From positions 4,212,001-4,276,000 of the forward strand of contig NC_021184.1 in assembly GCF_000233715.2 (NCBI RefSeq): DNA of 64,000 nucleotides, read 5' to 3'. Positions 54,405 through 62,841 of the stretch are shown here, piece after piece. A model generated the notes under the pieces. That model saw only the letters and a program-made list of their open reading frames with translations, had not been told where the DNA came from and made no database searches. The position numbers were made by a program, and so were the translations under genes. This DNA comes from Desulfoscipio gibsoniae DSM 7213 (GTDB lineage Bacteria > Bacillota > Desulfotomaculia > Desulfotomaculales > Desulfallaceae). How positions within the stretch are numbered: position 1 is the stretch's first letter; each line of letters begins with the position of its first letter.

Positions 54405-54556
54405 TAACGGCAGGGTTCTTCGGAGGGCTTGTGGGCCTCGGCGGCGGAGTAATCATGATCCCCTTGATGGTGGGCATACTAAAAATGAGCCAGTACAAGG
54501 CTCACGGCACAAGTCTTGTAACCTTCGCCTGATGAGGAATCAATTGTAGTGGGAAA
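54405..54556 (+). pseudogene. Internally deleted copy of the TSUP exporter gene
   Basis: The first ~120 bases match 42977-43097 of the intact TSUP gene with only a few differences. The sequence then jumps directly to its 3' end (ACCTTCGCCTGATGAGGAA, as at 43694-43712). About 600 bp between are missing and the start codon is lost. It is a recent duplication followed by deletion. Confidence 0.92.
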
Positions 54557-54561
54557 AGAAG

Positions 54562-54589
54562 AAAAGAGCAGCTAAGCCTGCTCTTTTTT
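54562..54589. terminator. Bidirectional terminator
   Basis: AAAAGAGCAG/CTGCTCTTTT hairpin followed by T on the plus strand and preceded by an A-run. Between convergent transcripts. Confidence 0.8.
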
Positions 54590-54613
54590 ATCAATCCGGC
54601 AGTTGACCTATTA

Positions 54614-56014
54614 CTATCCCTTACCATTCCAGCAGTATGTACAGATTTTATCCTTATTTATACCGATTGCATCAAGCATGTCATGTAAGTTTTGGTATTT
54701 TAACGTTGAAAAGTTGAGTATTTTTCTAATGCTATTCACCATACAATTGTACTTTTCATTTGTCGGATCACAATATGCTTCAAATGATTCCGGTTCTTTT
54801 CCTTCAATTTCAATGATGGCCTGTCTTGCTACAAGATCCATTTCCGACCGTGAAGATGAAAAATTTAAATATTTACAACCAAATACAAGAGGCGGGCAAG
54901 CTGATCGAACATGAACTTCACGGGCGTTACATCTATATAGCAAATCCACCGTTTCTCTCAACTGTGTGCCGCGAACAATTGAATCATCGCAGAAGAGCAG
55001 CCGTTTACCGGAAACTAGATCAGGTATAGGCATCAGTTTCATTCTTGCAACAAGATTTCTTATAGTCTGATCCTGCGGCATAAAACTCCTGGCCCAGGTT
55101 GGTGTATATTTTATGAAGGGACGCCCCAAAGGTATTTTGGATTGGTTTGAATAACCGATGGCATGTCCGGTACCCGAGTCAGGTATACCGGCAACCATAT
55201 CGATTTCTACATTGTCGTTTTCGGCCATGGCTGCACCATTTCTATAACGCATAACCTCCACGTTCATTCCCTCGTATGTTGAGGATGGGTAGCCGTAATA
55301 GACCCATAAAAAAGCACATATTTTCATTTTATCCCTGGGGGGCGCAATTTTCTCAATTCCATCCGGTGTCAAATAAATGATTTCCCCTGGGCCAAGTTCA
55401 TAATTAAAGCGATATCCCAGGTTTGCAAAAGTACAGGATTCAAAGGAAACGCAGTATGAACCTTCTTTTTCACCTACAATTAAAGGCGTTCTACCAAGTT
55501 TATCCCTTGAAGCATAAATCCCTTGCGGTGTTAAAATCAAAATCGAACAGGATCCCTCAATCATTTCCTGCGCTTTTAATAAACCATCCTTGAAAGAGTT
55601 TTCCTGATCTATAATCACAGACACAAGTTCAGTAGGGTAGATAGCACCCCTGTTAGTTTCTAAAAAATGGGCATGTTGATTGGCGAACGCTTTATCGACT
55701 ATTTCATATAAATTATTGATTCTTCCTACTGTACTAATGGCGTATTGACCAAGGCGCGAACACACAGTCAAAGGCTGAGGTTCTGTATCGCTTATGCATC
55801 CTATACCCATATTGCCTTTTAAATTTGATAGCTCAGATTCAAATTTTGCTCTAAACTGAGTATTTTTAATGTTATGAATGGCTCTGTTAAAACTGTTTCC
55901 GCTCCATACCGCCATCCCACCCATACTAGTTCCCAGGTGCGAATGGTAATCCGTACCAAAATACACATCATTGACACAATCTTCCTTCGAAACAACACCA
56001 AAAAATCCACCCAA
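54614..56014 (-). CDS. PurF-like amidophosphoribosyltransferase paralogue lacking Cys1
   Basis: 466 residues with the two PurF domains: an Ntn-type glutaminase fold (GTDYHSHLGTSMGGMAV, GNMGIGCISD) and a phosphoribosyltransferase with PRPP loop LLFCDDSIVRGTQLRETV. True PurF starts M-C-G-I and uses that cysteine to hydrolyse glutamine; here the start is (M)GGFFGVV, so the nucleophile is replaced by glycine. The TTG start is ten bases after AAGGAG and no upstream alternative supplies a cysteine. It ends CTYCWNGKG. Ammonia-dependent activity or another role is possible. No purine genes are nearby. Confidence 0.85.
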   Translation of the reverse strand: MGGFFGVVSKEDCVNDVYFGTDYHSHLGTSMGGMAVWSGNSFNRAIHNIKNTQFRAKFESELSNLKGNMGIGCISDTEPQPLTVCSRLGQYAISTVGRINNLYEIVDKAFANQHAHFLETNRGAIYPTELVSVIIDQENSFKDGLLKAQEMIEGSCSILILTPQGIYASRDKLGRTPLIVGEKEGSYCVSFESCTFANLGYRFNYELGPGEIIYLTPDGIEKIAPPRDKMKICAFLWVYYGYPSSTYEGMNVEVMRYRNGAAMAENDNVEIDMVAGIPDSGTGHAIGYSNQSKIPLGRPFIKYTPTWARSFMPQDQTIRNLVARMKLMPIPDLVSGKRLLFCDDSIVRGTQLRETVDLLYRCNAREVHVRSACPPLVFGCKYLNFSSSRSEMDLVARQAIIEIEGKEPESFEAYCDPTNEKYNCMVNSIRKILNFSTLKYQNLHDMLDAIGINKDKICTYCWNGKG

Positions 56015-56079
56015 ACCAACTCTACTCCTTAAAATGTATTATTAACTGACATGTTTTGTGTATATAGAATTACACTTTT

Positions 56080-56107
56080 ATTATAATATTGTAATACTTT
56101 TTTACAA
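56080..56107 (-). promoter_or_regulatory. Promoter of the PurF-like gene
   Basis: On the minus strand TTGTAA, 16 nt, then a perfect TATAAT, about 65 bp before the start codon. Confidence 0.7.
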
Positions 56108-56216
56108 ACATGGTATCATAATAAGTGGCACTTCATACAATCCCATGCGCCTTATATCATATGCCTAAGAAAATAACGGCATCGGGGCAAAGTTCTTAAT
56201 CCAGGGCTGTAAATTA

Positions 56217-57035
56217 TTATAAAAAAAGCTCTGGTTCTCTCCTACGAGTCAAATTAACCTCCAATTCATATTTATGCCTTAAATAATCTTTATCATCAAA
56301 ATACTTTGCTTGAGTGGGGCATTTTTTAATACAAGCACCACATTTAATGCAGATTCCGTTTAATTTTGATACATCTTCATAATCAATGGAACCAACTGGG
56401 CAGATATTTACGCAAAGTTTACAATCAATACAATTACTATTTGTTTTTGGAGTAACCTTTCTAATATCAACAGGGATACCATCTTCATTTTTGGGCATAT
56501 AGTGTTTTCTATAGGGATTATTTCCTCTCACAACTATGCTCTGAATTTTATTTTGGGTTGTTAGTTTGCTGTATATTTGATCCGCAAAGTCACTTACTAT
56601 AGCCATATCTTTTTTATCAGGTCTGTTTTTGGCAAGAATTCTGGAAAATGAGTGTTCCCCTATAAATGCACCGCCTGCAATAACTGTAAAACCATTTAAT
56701 TCAAGGATGTCCTTTAATTCTATTAAAGCATCGTCATAATCTCTATTTCCATAAACAACTACGGAAATTGCTAACGCGCCATTACCTTTAATAGAATTCA
56801 GGTATTTTAGCAAAATATTAGGAACCCTTCCCGCATAAACCGGAACCCCTATAATAACAATATCTTCTCGCGCAAAAAATACTGCTTCTTTTCTAACCTC
56901 CGGCAATGTAAAATCAATATTATTAATAATCATTTCTCCATCAATCTTAGCTGAAATTTTCTTTCCTATTGCAGATACAATTTTTTTAGTTGTACCTGTA
57001 GGACTAAAATACATTGTATTTAATTTATTATTCAT
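56217..57035 (-). CDS. EFR1-type flavodoxin-ferredoxin protein
   Basis: 272 residues. A flavodoxin-like domain starts with YFSPTGTTKKIVSAI (FMN phosphate loop, about 9-23) and contains VPVYAGRVPNILLKYL. Two 4Fe-4S clusters close the protein: CIDCKLCVNICPVG and CIKCGACIKKCP. This matches EFR1-family electron-transfer proteins of anaerobes; partners are unknown. The ATG at 57035 is chosen behind GGATGG. The frame stays open to 57236 upstream (RVFPVLLTSSVLFLTQLAK), but that part is unlike the family and is probably relic DNA. Confidence 0.87.
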   Translation of the reverse strand: MNNKLNTMYFSPTGTTKKIVSAIGKKISAKIDGEMIINNIDFTLPEVRKEAVFFAREDIVIIGVPVYAGRVPNILLKYLNSIKGNGALAISVVVYGNRDYDDALIELKDILELNGFTVIAGGAFIGEHSFSRILAKNRPDKKDMAIVSDFADQIYSKLTTQNKIQSIVVRGNNPYRKHYMPKNEDGIPVDIRKVTPKTNSNCIDCKLCVNICPVGSIDYEDVSKLNGICIKCGACIKKCPTQAKYFDDKDYLRHKYELEVNLTRRREPELFL

Positions 57036-57341
57036 AATAAACATCCATCCATTATCTATATTTTTTGAAATTTTATTATTAGTACTTGAATCAACAACGT
57101 AAAGCTCAGTGAGATATGAGTTTCTTCGCAAACAGTAAACCGCCTTTGCCAATTGAGTCAAGAAGAGCACTGATGATGTAAGCAGAACGGGAAACACCCG
57201 TAATGAGAGGCATGCCAGTTTCCCAACATACCCCATGATCCAAAAGCCATAACATTGTTAACAGGTCTTCTGAACTGGAGAGCTATTTTTTTTATTTAAT
57301 TCTATGATATTGTTTGTGATCCTCTTCCTATAACTAAAAAT

Positions 57342-57551
57342 ATGAAAAAAACTATGCTTTACAACACCTCATCTCCCCAGGACCAGCAGGAAATGATTAA
57401 AACTAAAAAAGGCCTGGGCGAATTTATGGGTAACAGCATGTTCGTCCTGGCGGGGATAATTGCAGCGGGGGCTGTTTTAAAATATTTTGGTCTGGAAAAG
57501 GCCGCAGCTGTCTCTTATTCCATTGCATTCAAACTCCCCTATGTATATTAA
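57342..57551 (+). CDS. Small membrane protein, possibly truncated
   Basis: 69 residues with one or two hydrophobic segments. YNTSSPQDQQEMIKTKKGLG followed by EFMGNSMFVLAGIIAAGAVL resembles the C-terminal half of DUF3784-type small membrane proteins (YNTLSxxEQ... FMGK). No ribosome site is seen before the ATG and the usual first helix is absent, so it may be a gene fragment. Confidence 0.4.
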   Translation: MKKTMLYNTSSPQDQQEMIKTKKGLGEFMGNSMFVLAGIIAAGAVLKYFGLEKAAAVSYSIAFKLPYVY

Positions 57552-57847
57552 AAAATTCTCCCTTCGGTGGACCATAGTTTTAACTCTTTATGGGCAGAGA
57601 AAAATAAAAAATACAGATCACCATCCACAAAGCGTGGCATTGATCTGCATATCAACTTTAAAGATAGACGGATAGAAACGGGTAACGTAATATGATATAT
57701 GTCCCTTCTTCCATGATTCGTAAAAATAATCACAACAAAAAAGCCCACTCTTGTGGATGGTATAATATTACCGCTTTTTCGTTATTAGCTTACCTTATAC
57801 AAACAAAGTAGATGGATTCTGTTTCCCCTACCCAAGGAATAAGATTA
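57552..57847. other. Spacer, no gene
   Basis: No supported gene, RNA or repeat. AT-rich sequence between the small membrane frame and a convergent methyltransferase. Confidence 0.4.
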
Positions 57848-58453
57848 TTATAACATAAAAGTCCTTTTCCGCATAAGACAAACCCAGGCTCTAGGAGGGT
57901 TTGGGCTGTTAGATCCAAAATGGCTTGAAACGAGCGAAAGTATCTCAAAGTAGGGTTCCACAGAGTTAACAATATCCCTTGCAGTCCGCTGCGGTGGACC
58001 TGGGCCAACACGCTGTTCATCGGCGTTGCCAACAATACTCAACCATAGGCCATCTTTTTCTAAATGAACGGCTACATTTTCAGCAAAGCTCTTCCGTTCT
58101 TCATCTGATTTAAATGAATGAAAACAGCCTCTATCAAATGCAAAGCCAAATGGCGTCCCTTCAATTTTGTTTTTATAGAAGTCAATTACATTAAAGGTAC
58201 ATTTGACATCAGCTTTTAGGGCTTTCTCTATAGCCTTCTGTATGGCAATCTCCGAAGTATCAATACCTATCACATCAAAGTTATTTTGGGAAAGCCATAT
58301 GGAGTTATCGCCGGTCCCGCATCCAATATCCAGCGCTTTACAGGGTTTTATGGCCATCGTGGTTACAGTCTGAATAAGATTGAAATCAGGTTTGCCAATA
58401 TTCCAAGGAGTATCACCCGCTTGATATCTTTTCTTATAACGTTCCTCTATCAT
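57848..58453 (-). CDS. Class I SAM-dependent methyltransferase, TPMT/TehB-like
   Basis: 201 residues. It opens with the W-N-x-G-x-P motif (GDTPWNIGKPDF, about 13-24) typical of thiopurine/thiol/tellurite methyltransferase-like enzymes, then motif I ALDIGCGTGDNSIWL, GIDTSEIAIQKA, and DRGCFHSF. Small-molecule substrate unknown; halides, thiols or metalloids are candidates from the family. GGAGGTAG precedes the ATG. It is a single gene. Confidence 0.85.
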   Translation of the reverse strand: MIEERYKKRYQAGDTPWNIGKPDFNLIQTVTTMAIKPCKALDIGCGTGDNSIWLSQNNFDVIGIDTSEIAIQKAIEKALKADVKCTFNVIDFYKNKIEGTPFGFAFDRGCFHSFKSDEERKSFAENVAVHLEKDGLWLSIVGNADEQRVGPGPPQRTARDIVNSVEPYFEILSLVSSHFGSNSPNPPRAWVCLMRKRTFML

Positions 58454-58863
58454 AATTTTGTGCTACCTCCTATAGCCATAACGTAACATTCAGTGACGAA
58501 CCACTTTCGGCGCATTGATTGGAACAAATTGCTAGGTGGTTTTAGCACTATTATATATTATTTTAAAATTAAAGTAACGCCTTTCCACCCAAAAGAAGGC
58601 TGCAATTTTTTAGCTGATGGACCAGTCAAATTATAGGATATCCTTATCAAGTCTTAGCTGCGAGGGTTGATTATTGATGGCACCAATATTGAACGACTGA
58701 CTAAAGTAATTACAATTTTACTGCCAGCTAAAATTTTTCGCCCCGAAAAAAAATTTGTATCCATAAGGCAAACCAGCTAATGCAGAAAAAAATTTATCTA
58801 AATAATACCTTCATTAATAAAGGCTTTTTTGAACATTTTTATATTCTATAATCTCATTTTCCT
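58454..58863. other. Spacer with a short Rpn-like echo
   Basis: No gene. Around 58677-58712 the plus strand reads GTNIERLTKVIT, recalling ATNIERLIKE in the Rpn relic near 22103. The rest is AT-rich. Confidence 0.3.
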
Positions 58864-60282
58864 TTAATCGTTTCTCTTTTTCTCTTTTGATATGGCTTTT
58901 TTATTGGAGATATTTGCGGGTAGAGGTTTGGCATATACAGTTATTTTTCCAAGCATTTTAGCTGGAAGCACTTTAAAAACATAATAAAGGATCAAGTAAA
59001 AGGCCGTTAGTATTAAACCGACATATAGGCCTGAGCCCTGTCCCGGAATAAAAGGCATGGTTAGTATAACAACTATTAGACCTGTAATAGCTAATAAAGA
59101 GCTATAAGGGAAACCAGCCAATTGGCAATTACCCTGAGGGGGACAGCCATTCATTTTCCTGTAACGGTAATGGGTGGCTAAAATTATTACATAGGCAAAT
59201 AAAAGAGAAAAACCACCGGCACTGACCAGAAAGATATACATCTGTTCCGGCAATATATACCCCAAGCCCACAGAAGCCAGCATGGCAGCACCGGAGAAAA
59301 TGATGCCACGCAGGGGTATATCACCACGGTCTTTCAAAAAAAAGGGCGCATGTCCTGCGTCTGCCAGCGACCGAACCATCCTACCCAAACCAAATGTAGC
59401 TGCCAGCATAGTTGAAAGAATAGCACTGACCAAAATTACGTTAATGGAGCCGGCAGCCCAGTTCAAACCACCGGCGGTTAAAGCTGCAACCATTGGGCTT
59501 ACTTCTTCGGTGAGGGTTCCCGTCGGTGTAAGCGGGAGTAACGTGGCAATCACGGCACAGTACAGTCCCACCAGGCTTATCACTGTGAACTTTATAGCCC
59601 TGGGTATGGTTTTATGAGGTGTCCGGGCCTCCGAAGCGGCTAACCCTATTGTTTCAAATCCGGCATAGCTAAAGAGCACAATTAACATGCTTCCGGCAAC
59701 CCCTGCTATGCCTCCCGGGAAAAGCGGTTCCCGGGTCAGAACTCCCAGTCCAACAGGGGCCTTTTGAGGAATTAGTCCCACTATCAAAGCTACAGCCAGG
59801 CCTATAAAACCTATTAAAGCCCCCAGTTTTATAGCCGCCAGACCGCCCTCCAGGCTGCTTAAAAGCTTTGCTCCCAGTAAATTTAAAAGAGTAACTGCAA
59901 CTATGATTAAGATGGCTAAAACAAACAATGGAACTTCTGGTATCCAAGTTTGCAAGAAGATTGACGCTGCCGTTGCTTCACTTGACATGGCCAGGATCAA
60001 GCCTGTCCAATAGACCCAGCCCACCATAAACCCAAGCCACGGTCCAAATAATTGTTCCGAATAAGTTCTAAAAGAGCCGGGCTTAGGATCGGCTACTGTC
60101 ATTTCGGAGAGTGCCGTTAGAATTATATAAACTAATATACCTCCCAGAATAAAAGCCGGCAAAATTGCCGGGCCGGCGGCTCTAATTGCTATTGATGAAC
60201 CTAAAAAAAATGAACCTCCAACAACAGTTCCAAGTGCCAGCATGGTTAGCTGCCATGCAGATAAACCATTATTTTGTTTCAT
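58864..60282 (-). CDS. APC-superfamily amino-acid permease
   Basis: 472 residues, about twelve membrane helices. The unwound helix-1 motif GTVVGGSFFLGSSIAIRAAGP (about 18-38) and helix 6 FSYAGFETIGLAASEARTPHKTIPRAI are the APC signatures. It imports or exchanges amino acids or polyamines; substrate unknown. The C-terminal tail (NKKAISKEKKRND) is basic and cytosolic. AGGAG precedes the ATG by ten bases. Confidence 0.9.
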   Translation of the reverse strand: MKQNNGLSAWQLTMLALGTVVGGSFFLGSSIAIRAAGPAILPAFILGGILVYIILTALSEMTVADPKPGSFRTYSEQLFGPWLGFMVGWVYWTGLILAMSSEATAASIFLQTWIPEVPLFVLAILIIVAVTLLNLLGAKLLSSLEGGLAAIKLGALIGFIGLAVALIVGLIPQKAPVGLGVLTREPLFPGGIAGVAGSMLIVLFSYAGFETIGLAASEARTPHKTIPRAIKFTVISLVGLYCAVIATLLPLTPTGTLTEEVSPMVAALTAGGLNWAAGSINVILVSAILSTMLAATFGLGRMVRSLADAGHAPFFLKDRGDIPLRGIIFSGAAMLASVGLGYILPEQMYIFLVSAGGFSLLFAYVIILATHYRYRKMNGCPPQGNCQLAGFPYSSLLAITGLIVVILTMPFIPGQGSGLYVGLILTAFYLILYYVFKVLPAKMLGKITVYAKPLPANISNKKAISKEKKRND

Positions 60283-60387
60283 AGGACAAAAACTCCTCGA
60301 GATATTTAGCTATAGATTTAATATGTACAGAGTGCTGTCCCTGGATACGTAAAAACCCGTATTTCTTCAGTGGCTAAAAGCTAATAC
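60283..60387. other. Spacer upstream of the permease
   Basis: Presumably contains the permease promoter on the minus strand; not resolved. Confidence 0.3.
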
Positions 60388-60501
60388 AATCTGATGTTTG
60401 CCATAACCTGCAGGAGAAGCTGGCACAGGTTTCGTCTGTGGCAATTGGTATGGATGTATTGATCACTTCGGCTATGTCGAAGGACGGGTATAAAAGTATT
60501 C
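60388..60501 (+). pseudogene. Partial copy of rsgA
   Basis: This ~114-bp block matches 61249-61362 of the intact rsgA (shared runs include TTTCGTCTGTGGCAATTGGT, as well as CACTTCGGCTAT and GTATTC) at roughly 85% identity. It corresponds to the middle of the GTPase domain only. It lies about 300 bp before the real gene in the same orientation. The remainder to 60797 shows no gene. Confidence 0.9.
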
Positions 60502-60797
60502 AGTTTACATTCAAAACTTGAGGGCTGTGACTACCTTTTCCGCTACTCCTGATCGAGGAAATTTCAAAAGGGCCAATCGACCTTCCAAAATTTACCAAAG
60601 GCTACCAACCCTCTGGTTATCATCTGAAAAATCATATATACTATTGGCAATCATGACGAAAGGGGATGTTGATTTATGTACAAAACAACGGATATTGCAG
60701 TCATTCTATATAACAGGGAGGTGTGTGTAAAGTAAAATAAACACATTGAACCTCCCAAAAGGTGATTATGAATATCATTTTTTAGGAGGAAATTATT

Positions 60798-61874
60798 TTG
60801 GATAATATGCTAAAAAAATATGGTGCAAGTGAACGTTTTATACAGGAGGCAACCCTATATCCAAATTTGGCTATTGGCCGAATTTGTTCGCAATACAAGG
60901 ATTTATATAAAGCAATTACCCACCAGGGGGAGGTTGCAGCGGAAATATCCGGCAAGTTTCGATATGCAGCGACCCGCTTATCCGATTATCCCGCAGTGGG
61001 AGATTTTGTTATGCTTGACCGCAGCGATAATAAAAATGGAAACGCAATTATTCACCATGTTCTTACCAGAAAGAGCTCCTTTGAGCGTAAGGCGGTGGGA
61101 ACAGTGAATGATACACAGGTAGTTGCCGCAAATATTGACACGGTATTTCTTTGCATGGCACTGAATAATGACTACAATCTGCGCCGGCTGGAGCGTTACC
61201 TATCTATCGCGTGGGACAGCGGAGGTACTCCTGTAGTTGTGCTGACCAAATCTGATATCTGCCATAACTTACAGGAGAAGTTATCAGAGGTTTCGTCTGT
61301 GGCAATTGGTGTGGATGTTTTGGCCACTTCGGCTATATCAGAGGACGGATATAACAGTATTCTGTCACATATTCAGCCCGGGAAAACCGTAGCTTTTATT
61401 GGCTCATCCGGTGTAGGTAAGTCTACGCTAATTAATCGCCTGGTAGGTGGGGAAATTCTGCAAACCAGCGATATCCGCAAGGATGGTAAAGGCAGACATA
61501 CCACTACAAGGAGACAATTACTGGTTCTTCAAAATGGTGGAATTGTCATTGATACACCCGGAATGCGAGAGCTGGGGGTTGAAAGCGCTGATTTTTCAAG
61601 AGCATTTGCAGATATTGATAAGCTGGCAGAGCAGTGTAAATTTCGAGATTGTACTCACCAAAGTGAACCGGGGTGTGCAGTGCAAAGGGCTATCCAAGAT
61701 GGTACACTTGCAGAAAAACGATTGGAAAGTTACCTAAAGCTTAAAAAAGAAGCAAAATACGATGGACTAAACTCAAAGCAGATTGAAACAGAAAAAATTA
61801 ATGCTATGTTTTCCGGTTTGGGCGGTATGAAAAACGCCAGGAAATTTATCAAAACAAAGAGTAAAAGAAGATAA
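60798..61874 (+). CDS. rsgA: Ribosome small subunit GTPase RsgA (YloQ)
   Basis: 358 residues. An N-terminal OB domain, then a circularly permuted GTPase: VLTKSDI (G4) comes first, followed by G1 GSSGVGKSTLINRLVG and G3 DTPGMREL, and the zinc-binding CKFRDCTHQSEPGC. It checks 30S subunit maturation and is a known stringent-response target. The start is a TTG eight bases after AGGAGG; the ATG four codons later lacks a site. No operon partner is seen. Confidence 0.94.
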   Translation: MDNMLKKYGASERFIQEATLYPNLAIGRICSQYKDLYKAITHQGEVAAEISGKFRYAATRLSDYPAVGDFVMLDRSDNKNGNAIIHHVLTRKSSFERKAVGTVNDTQVVAANIDTVFLCMALNNDYNLRRLERYLSIAWDSGGTPVVVLTKSDICHNLQEKLSEVSSVAIGVDVLATSAISEDGYNSILSHIQPGKTVAFIGSSGVGKSTLINRLVGGEILQTSDIRKDGKGRHTTTRRQLLVLQNGGIVIDTPGMRELGVESADFSRAFADIDKLAEQCKFRDCTHQSEPGCAVQRAIQDGTLAEKRLESYLKLKKEAKYDGLNSKQIETEKINAMFSGLGGMKNARKFIKTKSKRR

Positions 61875-61906
61875 TAAAACTGTAAAACCACAGTATATAC
61901 TACTGC

Positions 61907-61941
61907 AAAGGCCAAGAAGTCTAACTCATTTCTTGGCCTTT
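61907..61941 (+). terminator. Likely terminator after rsgA
   Basis: Perfect stem AAAGGCCAAGAA/TTCTTGGCCTTT, 33 bp past the stop; the T-run is short. Confidence 0.6.
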
Positions 61942-62096
61942 AGTCATACCCTCCTTGCCCTTTATCATTTCACCTCGTAAAAACAATTCCTTGGGTTTTC
62001 TTGTGGCTACACAAGCATTAATCCCCTCCGCAATTAACTAGACTCTATCTTGCTAATGATCAGTCAGTTATATACTATGGGGAAAATGAAGTGAAA

Positions 62097-62291
62097 TCAT
62101 GTTTTCGCATCTTTTATTTCCGTTAAGATTTTCTCTATATTACGAACCCTACGTCTAATGTCATTGATAATAGAAAATAAGTATATTAATAACACTATGG
62201 GCATGATTAAAAATACGACCAGCAGTATAAAATTTAATATCTGAACTGCAAACGTCATATTTAAACCAAGAGATTCAATCAGGCTGCCCAT
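62097..62291 (-). CDS. Small membrane protein, unknown
   Basis: 64 residues. One long hydrophobic helix (ILNFILLVVFLIMPIVLLIYLFSI, seen in two overlapping halves) is followed by a basic amphipathic helix (NDIRRRVRNIEKILTEIKD). Such one-helix proteins with a coiled tail sometimes accompany sigma/anti-sigma genes. GGGAGAG lies upstream of the ATG. It is 28 bp downstream of the sigma-like gene, so likely the last gene of that cluster. Confidence 0.65.
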   Translation of the reverse strand: MGSLIESLGLNMTFAVQILNFILLVVFLIMPIVLLIYLFSIINDIRRRVRNIEKILTEIKDAKT

Positions 62292-62319
62292 TTGGCTTCT
62301 CTCCCTTCATAATTGAAAC

Positions 62320-62811
62320 TTACTTCGCGATAGGATATTTTTCAGGCGGTCTTCTTTGACTCGGTAGCGGAGCTAATTGTTTTCGTAGCTCCCACCGTCC
62401 CGCATTCAGCAGCCGGGTTACAGCTATTTTTTCTATACCGGTCAACTCTGCTATCTCGGTATAATTTAATCCTAATACCTCTCGCAAAACGAGTACTAAC
62501 CTTTCTATGGGCGACAGAGTTAATAGTGCTTCTTGAATTTTGTCTGTGCTATTGTCTTTTGCCGGCGGGCTGCTTTTAGCTTTAGGTAAATTTTTGCCCG
62601 GGCTGGATGTGGTTTTGTTTCTATATATTAAACACAGGTTTTTCAAGGCTATGTTTATAGATATATTACCATTTAATGCGTTAAAAACGGCTGTTAACAG
62701 TTCTTGGGTTTTATTGTGACTACCGGTTAATCTATAACCTGTGTTGTAGAGTAAATTTACTATTTGCTCGGAAGAATTACCCTGCTTAGACATTTCTCCC
62801 AGTTTGGGCAT
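62320..62811 (-). CDS. Sigma-70 region 4-like protein
   Basis: 163 residues. The C-terminal half has a clear sigma region 4: LTLSPIERLVLVLREVLGLN followed by YTEIAELTGIEKIAVTRLLNAG. Region 2 is degenerate (QIVNLLYNTGYRLTGS), and the linker is rich in S, P and K. It may be an ECF-type sigma factor with a weak region 2, or an accessory DNA-binding protein. It lies 30 bp after the DUF4179-like gene and GAAGGGGAAGGG precedes the ATG. Confidence 0.75.
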   Translation of the reverse strand: MPKLGEMSKQGNSSEQIVNLLYNTGYRLTGSHNKTQELLTAVFNALNGNISINIALKNLCLIYRNKTTSSPGKNLPKAKSSPPAKDNSTDKIQEALLTLSPIERLVLVLREVLGLNYTEIAELTGIEKIAVTRLLNAGRWELRKQLAPLPSQRRPPEKYPIAK

Positions 62812-62841
62812 GGTCCCTTCCCCTTCTCGTTTAAAATTCGG

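Noticed and set aside
57036-57236. N-terminal extension of the flavodoxin-ferredoxin protein
   Set aside because: Hydrophobic, unlike family N-termini; YFSPTGTTKK begins normally just after the ATG at 57035.
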